Shown piece after piece: positions 53,504 to 61,426 of a DNA stretch of 64,000 nucleotides. The DNA is from Duganella sp. BJB476 (GTDB lineage: Bacteria > Pseudomonadota > Gammaproteobacteria > Burkholderiales > Burkholderiaceae_D). The DNA lies in contig NZ_QVIO01000001.1 in the NCBI RefSeq assembly GCF_003416895.1, positions 1,798,001 to 1,862,000 on the forward strand, in the 5' to 3' direction. Under the pieces are notes generated by a model. The model had not been told where the DNA came from. It saw only the letters and a program-made list of their open reading frames with translations, and made no database searches. The translations under genes were made by a program, and so were the position numbers. Numbering within the stretch: position 1 is the first letter of the stretch; every line of letters begins with the position of its first letter.

Positions 53504-53578
53504 TGGTGGGAAGTGCAAGTTTCGAACTTGCGACCCCTGCAGTGTGAATGCAGTGCTCTACCCCTGAGCTAACCTCCC
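53504..53578 (-). tRNA. tRNA-Val (anticodon CAC)
   Basis: 75 bases including encoded CCA. The cloverleaf folds by eye: acceptor GGGAGGT with ACTTCCC (one G-T pair), D arm GCTC/GAGC, anticodon stem CTGCA/TGCAG with loop TTCACAC (anticodon CAC, reading GUG), T arm GCAAG/CTTGC with loop TTCGAAA, discriminator A. Its 3' half is duplicated at 23131, making it the attachment site of the island. It is transcribed in the same direction as dnaQ, just downstream of it. Confidence 0.96.
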
Positions 53579-53649
53579 GAAGCGGGGCGAATTATCGCAT
53601 ACAACCTACCCGCAGGGGAAGGCCATAGGCGAAAATTCTATCGATCTTT

Positions 53650-54366
53650 TTACGCGGCGGCCGGCGGAGTGGTCGTCGCGGTCCAGATGCACTGGCCTTT
53701 GACAGCCTTGTCCAGCCCCGCCAGCGTGGCCGCATGCGCGGCCAGCTCATCGTCCGAGGCCGGCAGGAAGATGATGTCGGCCAGCGGCACCGGCTCCAGC
53801 AGCTCGGCGCCGGCCACCACTTCCTCTTCCGCATCCATGCCCAGGCTGTTCTGCCCGCGCGTCATCGACAGGTAGACGTCGGCCAGCAGTTCCGCATCGA
53901 GCAGCGCGCCGTGCAGCTTGCGGTGCGAGTTCGACACGCCGTAGCGGTCGCACAGCGCATCAAGCGAGTTGCGCTTGCCCGGATGGAGTTCCTTGGCCTG
54001 CACCAGCGTGTCGATCACGCCGCCGATGTGGCTGGAAAAGTCCGGCAGGTTCAACAGCTTGAATTCGTGATTCAGGAAACCCAGATCGAACGGCGCATTG
54101 TGAATGATGACTTCGGCGCCCTGGATGTAGGTGCGCAGATCTTCGACGATCTGGTGGAATTTCGGCTTATCGCTCAGGAACTCCGTAGTCAGGCCGTGGA
54201 CGTTCAGCGCGCCCTCTTCCGACTCGCGTTCCGGATTGATGTAGACGTGGAAGTTATTCCCCGTCAGCATGCGGTTATTCAGCTCGACGCAACCGATCTC
54301 GATGACGCGGTTGCCCAGCTTGGGGTTGATACCGGTGGTTTCGGTATCGAGTACGATTTGGCGCAT
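53650..54366 (-). CDS. dnaQ: DNA polymerase III epsilon subunit (3'-5' proofreading exonuclease)
   Basis: 238 residues. Exo I motif IVLDTETTGINP (Asp, Glu), Exo II HNAPFDLGFLNHE and Exo III HGALLDAELLADVYL (His, Asp) form the DEDDh active site. The C-terminal part after about residue 185 would bind the alpha subunit. It proofreads replication errors in the Pol III core. It lies 53 bases after rnhA on the same strand and next to a tRNA gene, a neighbourhood also known from E. coli (dnaQ beside a tRNA). Confidence 0.97.
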   Translation of the reverse strand: MRQIVLDTETTGINPKLGNRVIEIGCVELNNRMLTGNNFHVYINPERESEEGALNVHGLTTEFLSDKPKFHQIVEDLRTYIQGAEVIIHNAPFDLGFLNHEFKLLNLPDFSSHIGGVIDTLVQAKELHPGKRNSLDALCDRYGVSNSHRKLHGALLDAELLADVYLSMTRGQNSLGMDAEEEVVAGAELLEPVPLADIIFLPASDDELAAHAATLAGLDKAVKGQCIWTATTTPPAAA

Positions 54367-54419
54367 AGTGTTCTGTGGTGGCTACATCTGGACGGAGGAG
54401 TATAACAGGCCGCCGCCGC

Positions 54420-54860
54420 TCAACGGCCGCGTGCCAGTTCGACGCCGCGATTGGCCAGCATGTCGGCCCGTTCGTTGCCCGGATGGCCGTTATGGCCGCG
54501 CACCCAGCGCCATTCGACGGTGTGCATGGCCTGCGCGGCGTCCAGCGCGCGCCACAAGTCCTCGTTCTTGACCGGCTCCTTGGCGGCGGTCTTCCAGCCG
54601 CGCGCCTTCCAGCCGTGTATCCATTCGCTGATGCCTTTTTGCACATACTGGCTGTCGGTGTGCAGCGTGACCATGCACGGACGCTTGAGCGCGTTCAACG
54701 CTTCTATCACCGCCTGCAATTCCATGCGATTGTTGGTGGTGTCGCGGGTACCGCCGCAAATTTCCTTTTCGGCGCCTTCGGCCACCAGGAACGCGCCCCA
54801 GCCGCCGAGGCCGGGATTACCCTTGCATGCGCCGTCCGTAAAAATCTCTACCTTATCCAT
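54420..54860 (-). CDS. rnhA: Ribonuclease HI
   Basis: 146 residues, the normal length. Active-site residues are visible in [19 protein letters not shown] (Asp), [13 protein letters not shown] (Glu), LHTDSQYV (Asp) and the C-terminal [15 protein letters not shown] (His, Asp). The enzyme removes RNA from RNA-DNA hybrids such as primers and R-loops. The start overlaps the end of the methyltransferase gene by 8 bases, indicating coupled translation, and dnaQ follows. Confidence 0.97.
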   Translation of the reverse strand: MDKVEIFTDGACKGNPGLGGWGAFLVAEGAEKEICGGTRDTTNNRMELQAVIEALNALKRPCMVTLHTDSQYVQKGISEWIHGWKARGWKTAAKEPVKNEDLWRALDAAQAMHTVEWRWVRGHNGHPGNERADMLANRGVELARGR

Positions 54861-55632
54861 CCTGCTGTTCCCGCCTTTTATTTGTTGCCGGCACGACCGC
54901 GGGGGCCGACGCCGTTTTTTTGGTCCAAGCCGGACCGATCAAATGCATGCCTTTCACGCGCTTGATCGCCTGCACGATATAGACGCCACCCAAGTACGGC
55001 CACCAGCGCGGCCCGGCATTATCCATGAATGCGTAGCGATGCAGCCACTTTTCTGTGCGGCAGGCCGGCGCGTAGCAGCCGAAGTGACTCTGGCTGGCGC
55101 CCATATTCAATAATTTTAACCAGTCTTTCATGCGAGGCATAGAGATCAACTCCTCCGTGCGCGGCAGGAAGGAGGTGCCGCCGACGCGCCGCAGCACGTG
55201 GCGCGCGCCCCACAAGCTGGCTGGATTGAAGCCGCAGATGATGACCTGCCCTTCCGGTATCAGCACCCGCTCGACCTCGCGCAACACCTGGTGCGGATCG
55301 GTGGAAAATTCCAGCACATGCGGCAGCACCACCAGGTCGATCGATTGCGAAGCGAACGGCAGCTCGGTGCAATCGAGCGTCAGCGCAACCGGACGCTGCG
55401 CGGCATCAGTGACGGCGCGCACTTTGCGGTCGACCAGAAACTTGTACGGCATGCGGTTGGCGGCCAGTGCATCGATTTGAGGCATGCCGATCTGCACTGC
55501 GTTGAATCCGAAGATATCAGCTGTTAAATTATCGAGACAGGTTTGTTCCCACTCACGCAAGTACACACCGGCGGGCGTTTGCAGCCAGCCTTCCAGCGCT
55601 ATAATGGATTTCTCAGATCCTGCCTTGTCCAT
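54853..55632 (-). CDS. Class I SAM-dependent methyltransferase (YafS-type)
   Basis: 259 residues. The usual glycine-rich motif I is not obvious, but [20 protein letters not shown] (motif II-like acidic region and post-motif) and [19 protein letters not shown] place it in the Methyltransf_11-like group. The order gloB, methyltransferase, rnhA, dnaQ matches the gloB-yafS-rnhA-dnaQ block of enterobacteria, so this is the YafS counterpart, a protein of unknown substrate. The start is only 21 bases from the divergent gloB start, so the two promoters must overlap each other's coding region. Confidence 0.85.
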   Translation of the reverse strand: MDKAGSEKSIIALEGWLQTPAGVYLREWEQTCLDNLTADIFGFNAVQIGMPQIDALAANRMPYKFLVDRKVRAVTDAAQRPVALTLDCTELPFASQSIDLVVLPHVLEFSTDPHQVLREVERVLIPEGQVIICGFNPASLWGARHVLRRVGGTSFLPRTEELISMPRMKDWLKLLNMGASQSHFGCYAPACRTEKWLHRYAFMDNAGPRWWPYLGGVYIVQAIKRVKGMHLIGPAWTKKTASAPAVVPATNKRREQQDG

Positions 55633-55653
55633 GCCTAGCCTTTTTGCGATCCA

Positions 55654-56460
55654 ATGACCAATTCATCTACTCAAGCACTCAGTGTTCTGACGGTTCCCGC
55701 GTTCCACGACAACTATCTGTGGCTGATCCATGACGGCGTCCACGCCGTCGCAGTCGACCCCGGCGACGCCAAGCCCATCCGGGCAGCGCTCGAAGCAAAC
55801 GGACTCAAGCTCACCGCCATTCTACTCACCCATCACCATGCTGACCATATTGGCGGCGTCCCTGAATTATTACAGCATTATCAGGTTCCCGTTTTCGGTC
55901 CGCGCAACGAGACCATTGCCGCGGTCACTTTGCCGGTCGGCGAAGGCAAGGTATTCGACGTGCCTGGTCTGCCGCTGCGGCTGTCGGTGCTCGACGTGCC
56001 CGGCCACACCATGGGCCACATTGCCTACGTGCGCGAAGCGACCGACGACGCGCCGACCTGGCTGTTCTGCGGCGACACACTGTTTGCCGGCGGCTGCGGC
56101 CGCCTGTTCGAAGGCACGCCGGCCCAGATGATCAGCTCACTGGGCAAACTGGCCGCGCTGCCAGATGATACCAAGGTCTACTGCGCCCACGAATATACGC
56201 TGTCCAACCTGCGCTTCGCGCGCGTGGTGGAGCCGGACAACGTGGCCTTGCAGGAACGGGTCAAGGTGGAGACCGACAAGCGCGAGCACAACCTGCCGAC
56301 GGTGCCGAGCACGATAGGCGTGGAAAAGGCGACCAATCCCTTCCTGCGCTACCGCGAACCGGCCATCGCCGAACAATTGGTGCAGGCCGGACGGCTGGAC
56401 CGCATCGATACGCCGCTAGCCACCTTCACCGCGCTGCGCTTGTGGAAAAATGACTTCTAA
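55654..56460 (+). CDS. gloB: Hydroxyacylglutathione hydrolase (glyoxalase II)
   Basis: 268 residues. The metallo-beta-lactamase zinc motif is [11 protein letters not shown], with further ligands in [25 protein letters not shown] and [10 protein letters not shown]. The C-terminal domain ends with [11 protein letters not shown], the glutathione-binding region of glyoxalase II. It hydrolyses S-lactoylglutathione to lactate in methylglyoxal detoxification. A strong terminator follows, shared with the convergent aceB. Confidence 0.95.
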   Translation: MTNSSTQALSVLTVPAFHDNYLWLIHDGVHAVAVDPGDAKPIRAALEANGLKLTAILLTHHHADHIGGVPELLQHYQVPVFGPRNETIAAVTLPVGEGKVFDVPGLPLRLSVLDVPGHTMGHIAYVREATDDAPTWLFCGDTLFAGGCGRLFEGTPAQMISSLGKLAALPDDTKVYCAHEYTLSNLRFARVVEPDNVALQERVKVETDKREHNLPTVPSTIGVEKATNPFLRYREPAIAEQLVQAGRLDRIDTPLATFTALRLWKNDF

Positions 56461-56462
56461 TG

Positions 56463-56489
56463 AAAAACGGCCCTTGCGGGCCGTTTTTG
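56463..56489. terminator. Bidirectional terminator between gloB and aceB
   Basis: AAAAACGGCCC-TTG-CGGGCCGTTTTT (three-base loop within a GC stem and A/T flanks) serves both converging genes. Confidence 0.9.
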
Positions 56490-56493
56490 TTTC

Positions 56494-58092
56494 TTAGATC
56501 TCTTCGTACAGTGGCAGGGTCAGGAACTCTGCGAACTCGGTCGAGGTCGACATCTCTTCGAAGATGTGACCGGCGCGCACGTAGGTCGGACCGTCGCCGC
56601 CCGGCGCATCGCGCTGCACTTTGACCAGTTCTTCCTTGATCATTGCGCGCACCATGTCGGCGGTCACTTTGCGGCCGTCTTCCAGCACACCCTTGTCCGA
56701 ACGGATCCACTGCCATACTTGCGAACGGCTGATTTCCGCCGTGGCAGCATCTTCCATCAGGTTGTGGATAGGCACGCAACCGTTGCCTGCCAGCCAGCTG
56801 CCCAGGTAGTGGATGCCGACGTTGATGTTGTAGCGCAGGCCGGCTTCGGTGATCGGCGCTTCCGGTTTGAAGTCCAGCAGCTGCGCGGCGGTCACGTCGA
56901 TGTCCGGACGTTGCTTGTCGATTTGGTTAGGCTTGTCGCCCAGCACTTTGGTGAACTCGGTCATCGCCAGTTCCACCAGGCCCGGGTGGGCAACCCAGCC
57001 GCCGTCGTAGCCGTCGGTGGCGTCGCGCGCCTTGTCGTTGCGCACGCCGCCCATGGCGACTTCGTTTTTCTCTGGATCGTTCTTGATCGGAATCAGCGCG
57101 GCCATGCCGCCGATCGCCGGCGCGTTGCGCTTGTGGCAGGTCTTCAGCAGCAGCAAGGCATAGGCGCGCATGAACGGCGCGGTCATCGTGACCTTGGCGC
57201 GGTCGGCCAGGCAGAAATCCTTGTCCAGCTTGAACTTCTTAATGCACGAGAAGATGTAGTCCCAACGCCCGGCATTCAGGCCCGAGCTGTGTTCGCGCAG
57301 TTCGTACAGGATCTCATCCATCTCGAAGGCGGCCAGGATGGTTTCAATCAGCACGGTGGCTTTGATCGTGCCCTGTGGCAGGCCCAGTTCGTTTTGCGTC
57401 ATCACGAAGATGTCGTTCCACAGGCGCGCTTCCAGGTGCGATTCCATCTTCGGCAGGTAGAAGTATGGACCGGCGCCGCGCGCCAGCTGCTCTTTGGCGT
57501 TGTGGAACATGAACAGCGCGAAGTCGAAGATGCCGCCGGAGATGCGCTTGCCGTCAACCAGCACGTGCTTCTCGTCCAGGTGCCCGCCGCGTGGGCGCAC
57601 CACCAGCGTGGCGATCTTGTCGTTCAGCTTGTAGGATTTGCCGTTCTGCTCCAGCGAAATGGTGCGGCGCACAGCGTCGAACATATTGATCTGGCCGGTG
57701 ATCTGGTTGTCCCAGTTCGGCGTGTTCGAATCTTCGAAGTCGGTCATGTAGCTGTCGGCGCCCGAGTTGAAGGCGTTGATGACCATCTTGCGTTCGACCG
57801 GGCCGGTGATTTCCACGCGGCGGCATTCCAGCGCCTTCGGAATCGGCGCGATCTTCCAGTCGCCGGCCCGGATGTGCGCGGTTTCTTTCAGGAAGTCAGG
57901 TCGCTCGCCGGCGTCCAGGCGCTTGGCGCGCTCGACGCGCACGGCCAGCAATTGTTGACGGCGAGCTTCGAACTCGCGAGTCAGCTTGACCACCAGCGAC
58001 AGTGCCTCGGTGGTCAGGATGTTTTCGTAGCCAGGCTTGATCTCGCCCGTGATTTCCATGCCTGCCGGCAGATTGATGGTGGACTGCGTCAT
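56494..58092 (-). CDS. aceB: Malate synthase A
   Basis: 532 residues, the AceB isoform length. Landmarks include FMTDFEDSNTPNWDNQITGQ, LVVRPRGGHLDEKHV, the catalytic LIETILAAFEMDEILYELRE (metal-binding Glu), GLNAGRWDYIFSCIKKF and DGGWVAHPGLV. It condenses glyoxylate with acetyl-CoA to malate in the glyoxylate bypass, allowing growth on fatty acids or acetate, which suits a host able to degrade lipids. It is divergent from a LysR gene across 200 bases, so that regulator may control it. No aceA or aceK is adjacent. Confidence 0.96.
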   Translation of the reverse strand: MTQSTINLPAGMEITGEIKPGYENILTTEALSLVVKLTREFEARRQQLLAVRVERAKRLDAGERPDFLKETAHIRAGDWKIAPIPKALECRRVEITGPVERKMVINAFNSGADSYMTDFEDSNTPNWDNQITGQINMFDAVRRTISLEQNGKSYKLNDKIATLVVRPRGGHLDEKHVLVDGKRISGGIFDFALFMFHNAKEQLARGAGPYFYLPKMESHLEARLWNDIFVMTQNELGLPQGTIKATVLIETILAAFEMDEILYELREHSSGLNAGRWDYIFSCIKKFKLDKDFCLADRAKVTMTAPFMRAYALLLLKTCHKRNAPAIGGMAALIPIKNDPEKNEVAMGGVRNDKARDATDGYDGGWVAHPGLVELAMTEFTKVLGDKPNQIDKQRPDIDVTAAQLLDFKPEAPITEAGLRYNINVGIHYLGSWLAGNGCVPIHNLMEDAATAEISRSQVWQWIRSDKGVLEDGRKVTADMVRAMIKEELVKVQRDAPGGDGPTYVRAGHIFEEMSTSTEFAEFLTLPLYEEI

Positions 58093-58292
58093 GAGGTCTC
58101 TCCGAAAGAAAATATTAACTACAAGATCAAATTATAAGCACTGGCCTTCTTGTTGCACGTTGATTCTTTTAGTGTGCGGACTCAGTTACGCCTTGATATG
58201 TTTTACAGTATATTCACTAATAAGTTATGCAAACGAGACTAAAAATCACATCATCTATGCGTTTTTATCACAAATGACGGGCTAGGCTATCC

Positions 58293-59204
58293 ATGGGTCA
58301 ATTCAGACAGATTTCCACCTTCGTAGAAGTAGTGTCCAAGGGCAGCCTGTCGGCCGCCGCGCGGGCCGAGGGCATCGCGCCCGCCATGATAGGCCGCCGC
58401 CTGGACGCGCTGGAAAGCCGTTTGGGTGTCAAACTTTTGCAACGCACCACGCGCAAACTGGCACTGACCAACGAAGGCGCGGCCTTCCTGGAGGACTGCC
58501 AGCGCATCCTGGCGGAACTGGAAGAAGCGGAAACCGCCGTCGCCGAACGTAGCGCGCACGCCACGGGTCACCTGATGATCTCGGCCCCGGCCGGTTTCGG
58601 ACGCCAGCACGTGGCGCCGCTGATCCCCTCCTTCCTGGCCGAGCATCGCGATGTCAGCGTCACGCTCAACATGAGCGACCGCGTAGTCGACATCGTCGGC
58701 GAAGGCATCGACGTGGCGATCCGCATCGCCAGCCTGTCCGATTCCAACCTGGTCAGCGTCAAGCTGGCCGACAACGAACGGGTGGTCGTGGCCGCGCCCT
58801 CCTACCTCAAGCGCCACGGCGAACCGAAAACGCTGGCCGACCTGGCCAAGCACAACTGCCTGGCGATCAGCAGCGAAGGCAGCCAGCGCGGCTGGACCTT
58901 CCGCGACAACGGCAAGAACGTGGTGATGAAGGTCGGCGGCAACATGGGCAGCAACGACGGCCAGGTGCTGCACGACTGGGCGCTGGCCGGCAAAGGCCTG
59001 GCGTGGCGCTCGATGTGGGAAGTCGGGAATGAGATCGAAGCCGGCAAGCTGCAAACCGTGCTCAACGAACACGCCGCGCCCGGCAACGACATTTATGCGG
59101 TGTTCGCGCAGCGCCGGCACTTGCCGCTGCGGATACGCGCCTTCGTGGATTTCCTGCGGCACACGTATGCGCAGCCGGACTACTGGCGCAAAACCTGGAA
59201 ATGA
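58293..59204 (+). CDS. LysR-family transcriptional regulator
   Basis: 303 residues. N-terminal helix-turn-helix: STFVEVVSKGSLSAAARAEG, then RRLDALESRLGVKLLQRTTR. The effector domain starts near residue 90 (GHLMISAPAGFGRQHVAPLI) and contains DVAIRIASLSDSNLV, as in the CrgA/AaeR-like subgroup. Divergent from aceB, which makes aceB a candidate target; the 200-base gap is AT-rich and no clear palindrome was picked out by eye. Confidence 0.92.
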   Translation: MGQFRQISTFVEVVSKGSLSAAARAEGIAPAMIGRRLDALESRLGVKLLQRTTRKLALTNEGAAFLEDCQRILAELEEAETAVAERSAHATGHLMISAPAGFGRQHVAPLIPSFLAEHRDVSVTLNMSDRVVDIVGEGIDVAIRIASLSDSNLVSVKLADNERVVVAAPSYLKRHGEPKTLADLAKHNCLAISSEGSQRGWTFRDNGKNVVMKVGGNMGSNDGQVLHDWALAGKGLAWRSMWEVGNEIEAGKLQTVLNEHAAPGNDIYAVFAQRRHLPLRIRAFVDFLRHTYAQPDYWRKTWK

Positions 59205-59238
59205 TGTCGCTTGGGCAGCCCGCACAAAAACGCGGGCG

Positions 59239-59270
59239 AAAAAAAATCCTCGGATACCGAGGATTTCTTT
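59239..59270. terminator. Bidirectional terminator between the LysR gene and the cold-shock gene
   Basis: AATCCTCGG-ATA-CCGAGGATT with A-rich and T-rich flanks on both sides. A second GC hairpin (GCCCGC/GCGGGC, 59218-59237) lies immediately before it. Confidence 0.85.
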
Positions 59271-59290
59271 ATTTCGTTAGATTCAGCGTA

Positions 59291-59494
59291 TTAGATTGGC
59301 TGAATGTTCGAAGCTTGCTTGCCCTTAGGACCAGCGGTCACTTCAAAAGAAACGCGTTGGTTCTCTTGCAGCGACTTGAAGCCTGCGGACTGAATCGCCG
59401 AGAAGTGAGCGAACAGATCTTCGCCGCCTTCGTCAGGGGTGATAAAGCCGAAGCCCTTCGAATCATTGAACCATTTTACGATACCAGTTGCCAT
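59291..59494 (-). CDS. Cold-shock domain protein (CspA family)
   Basis: 67 residues from [18 protein letters not shown]; the longer frame upstream is the leader. RNA-binding motifs KGFGFI (RNP1) and DLFAHFS (RNP2) are intact. The protein binds single-stranded RNA/DNA and melts mRNA structure, either on cold shock or constitutively, depending on the paralogue. About 280 bases of non-coding DNA lie upstream up to the HPt gene. It is AT-rich (59495-59778) and consistent with the long leader of csp mRNAs, but no specific cold box was recognised. Confidence 0.95.
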   Translation of the reverse strand: MATGIVKWFNDSKGFGFITPDEGGEDLFAHFSAIQSAGFKSLQENQRVSFEVTAGPKGKQASNIQPI

Positions 59495-59778
59495 TACAAT
59501 TCCTATTTCAGTTAAGTTGGGCTTGCGCCCGTGATATCGTTTGAGGCAAGAAAGAAATGACAGACAAACTGCACTACTCTTGAATCTAAACGATCCCGCA
59601 TTATACCCATTTACGAGAGAAAAGCACGTTTTCACGAAAATAAATGCAAAGCAATTCTTTTTTTGGTAGAAAACAGCTCAAAAGATAACTTTCCACCGCT
59701 CAATGCTCGTAAATCTGGGCGTATGTAACACTATAGACAAGTTAATAGTACGCGACTTGAGGCAGATCAAGCGCACAC

Positions 59779-60135
59779 TTACTCATAAGTTGTTGCTTGC
59801 GCGTCACGGGCAGCCCATTTCAACAGCTGTTCCACTTCCGGTATCACCGCAGGCCAGTCTGTATGTTCGGCCAAAACGCCGCGCACCATCTGCTCGATAC
59901 GCCGCGCTTGTTGCCCAAACATGGCAAAACCAAAGGTCCCGGCCGATCCGGCCACGCCATGCAGCAATTCGTGGAGTTGATGCAGTTGCGCGTCCGGCGG
60001 CAACTCGTCCCCGGAAGCCTGGCAGGCGGCGAACGCCTGGGTGATCTGTTCCAGCGTCCCCGGCACGGTCGAGGCGAATTTTTCGCTTAACGCCGCCAGT
60101 CGGGCACGGAAGGCGGGATCTTCGGGCAGCGCCAT
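59779..60135 (-). CDS. Histidine phosphotransfer (HPt) domain protein
   Basis: 118 residues forming a single HPt four-helix bundle. The phospho-accepting His is in HELLHGVAGSAGTFGF, which matches the HxxxGxxxxxG-like HPt motif. Stand-alone HPt proteins carry phosphate from hybrid kinases to response regulators, so hybrid kinases elsewhere, such as the one at 1985, are possible partners. The gene starts 5 bases after upp ends and is probably co-transcribed with it. Confidence 0.87.
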   Translation of the reverse strand: MALPEDPAFRARLAALSEKFASTVPGTLEQITQAFAACQASGDELPPDAQLHQLHELLHGVAGSAGTFGFAMFGQQARRIEQMVRGVLAEHTDWPAVIPEVEQLLKWAARDAQATTYE

Positions 60136-60140
60136 GATGA

Positions 60141-60791
60141 TTACTTGGTGCCGAAGATGCGGTCGCCGGCATCGCCCAGGCCTGGGACGATGTAAGCGTG
60201 GTCGTTCAGGTGCGAATCCAGCGAGGCGCAGTAGATTTTTACGCCAGGATGGGCATTCTGGAACACTGTGATGCCTTCAGGTGCAGCCACCAGCGCCAGG
60301 AAGATGATCTGCTCGTCGGTTACGCCGCGCTTTTTCAGCACATCCACCGCGTGCACGGCCGAATTACCGGTCGCCACCATCGGGTCGCACAGGATGAAGG
60401 TACGTTCAACCGTGTCCGGCAGGCGCACCAGGTATTCCACCGGCTGGTGGGTTTCCGGGTCGCGGAACACGCCAATGTGGCCCACGCGGGCCGACGGCAC
60501 CAGGTCCAGCAGGCCGTCGCTCATGCCGATGCCGGCGCGCAGGATAGGAACGATGGCCAGCTTGCGGCCGGCGATGACCGGCGCGGCTATGGTCATCAAA
60601 GGGGTTTCAATGGTGCGGGTGGTCAGCGGCAGGTCGCGCGTGATCTCGTAACCCATCAGCAGCGTGATTTCCTTGAGCAGGTCGCGGAAGGTACGGGTCG
60701 ACGTATCCTTGGCGCGCATGTGGCTCAGTTTATGTTGGATCAGCGGGTGGTCGGTGATGAACAAATTGGGAAAGCGCGGATCTTGTTTCAT
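60141..60791 (-). CDS. upp: Uracil phosphoribosyltransferase
   Basis: 216 residues. Signature elements: [20 protein letters not shown] at the N-terminus, the flexible-loop region [20 protein letters not shown], the PRPP-binding [19 protein letters not shown] and the uracil-binding [17 protein letters not shown] at the C-terminus. It makes UMP from uracil and PRPP in pyrimidine salvage. It stands directly before the HPt gene on the same strand. Confidence 0.97.
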   Translation of the reverse strand: MKQDPRFPNLFITDHPLIQHKLSHMRAKDTSTRTFRDLLKEITLLMGYEITRDLPLTTRTIETPLMTIAAPVIAGRKLAIVPILRAGIGMSDGLLDLVPSARVGHIGVFRDPETHQPVEYLVRLPDTVERTFILCDPMVATGNSAVHAVDVLKKRGVTDEQIIFLALVAAPEGITVFQNAHPGVKIYCASLDSHLNDHAYIVPGLGDAGDRIFGTK

Positions 60792-60829
60792 TGTTTGCTC
60801 TTTTTAGTCGGTATGTGCCGGCCATTATA

Positions 60830-61411
60830 CTAGGCCTCAGGTCCCAGAAACATGGCGACCGCCTCTTCCGCTATCTGGTCCAGGTTCGACCCCTGGCCCG
60901 GCTTGTACCATAGCACGCTATAGTTGATGGCGCCCATCAGCAGCAGGCGCGCGACCGCGCTGTCGCTGCGCAGCAAGCCGGCGGCCGACAGTTCGTTCAC
61001 CACGTCCTGCCACAGCTGATCGTAGCGGTCGCGCAGCACCTGCACGCGTTCGCGCAGCTCCGGCGTCAGGCGACGCCAGTCGTACAGCAGCACCGGAATG
61101 AAATCGTGGCCTTCGCCCAGCACAATCTCCAGGTGCGCGCGCACCAGCGCCTGGAACTTGGCGCGCGGCGGCAGTTCGCCGGCGGCGATCTGCTCGGCGG
61201 CCGGCAGCCCAGCCACCAGCCCCTCCTCCATCACGGCGGCGAGGATCTCCTGTTTGCTCTTGAAGTGATAGAACGGACTGCCCGAGCGCATGCCGACTGC
61301 ATCGGCGATGTCGCGCGTGGTGGTGCCGTCGAAACCGCGTTCGCGGAACAGGCGTGCAGCAACGCGCACCAGATCGGCGCGGCGGTTGTCGACAGGAGCT
61401 GTATTCGTCAT
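60830..61411 (-). CDS. TetR-family transcriptional regulator
   Basis: 193 residues. The N-terminal helix-turn-helix reads ARLFRERGFDGTTTRDIADA with VGMRSGSPFYHFKSKQEILA. The C-terminal ligand domain belongs to the group that binds acyl-CoA or fatty acids (TetR_C_33-like by appearance). The gene starts 15 bases after the AidB-like gene ends, in an operon with two acyl-CoA dehydrogenases, so it probably represses them and is relieved by an acyl-CoA. Confidence 0.92.
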   Translation of the reverse strand: MTNTAPVDNRRADLVRVAARLFRERGFDGTTTRDIADAVGMRSGSPFYHFKSKQEILAAVMEEGLVAGLPAAEQIAAGELPPRAKFQALVRAHLEIVLGEGHDFIPVLLYDWRRLTPELRERVQVLRDRYDQLWQDVVNELSAAGLLRSDSAVARLLLMGAINYSVLWYKPGQGSNLDQIAEEAVAMFLGPEA

Positions 61412-61426
61412 AACTATTTATCCAAT

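Larger units (their letters stand above)
23131..53548. mobile_element. Genomic island of about 30.4 kb integrated at tRNA-Val(CAC)
   Basis: The segment is bounded by direct repeats of the tRNA 3' end (23131-23175 and 53504-53548). The complete tRNA stands at the right end with its 3' side facing the island, the standard geometry for tyrosine-recombinase insertion into a tRNA. Both ends carry clustered CCGTACT motifs just inside the repeats, which may be integrase arm sites. Cargo is sulfatases, oxidation and beta-oxidation enzymes, envelope transport proteins and sensors. No integrase, relaxase or phage gene is seen, so the island looks immobilised or dependent on helper functions. Cargo base composition is similar to the flanks by eye. 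Confidence 0.75.
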
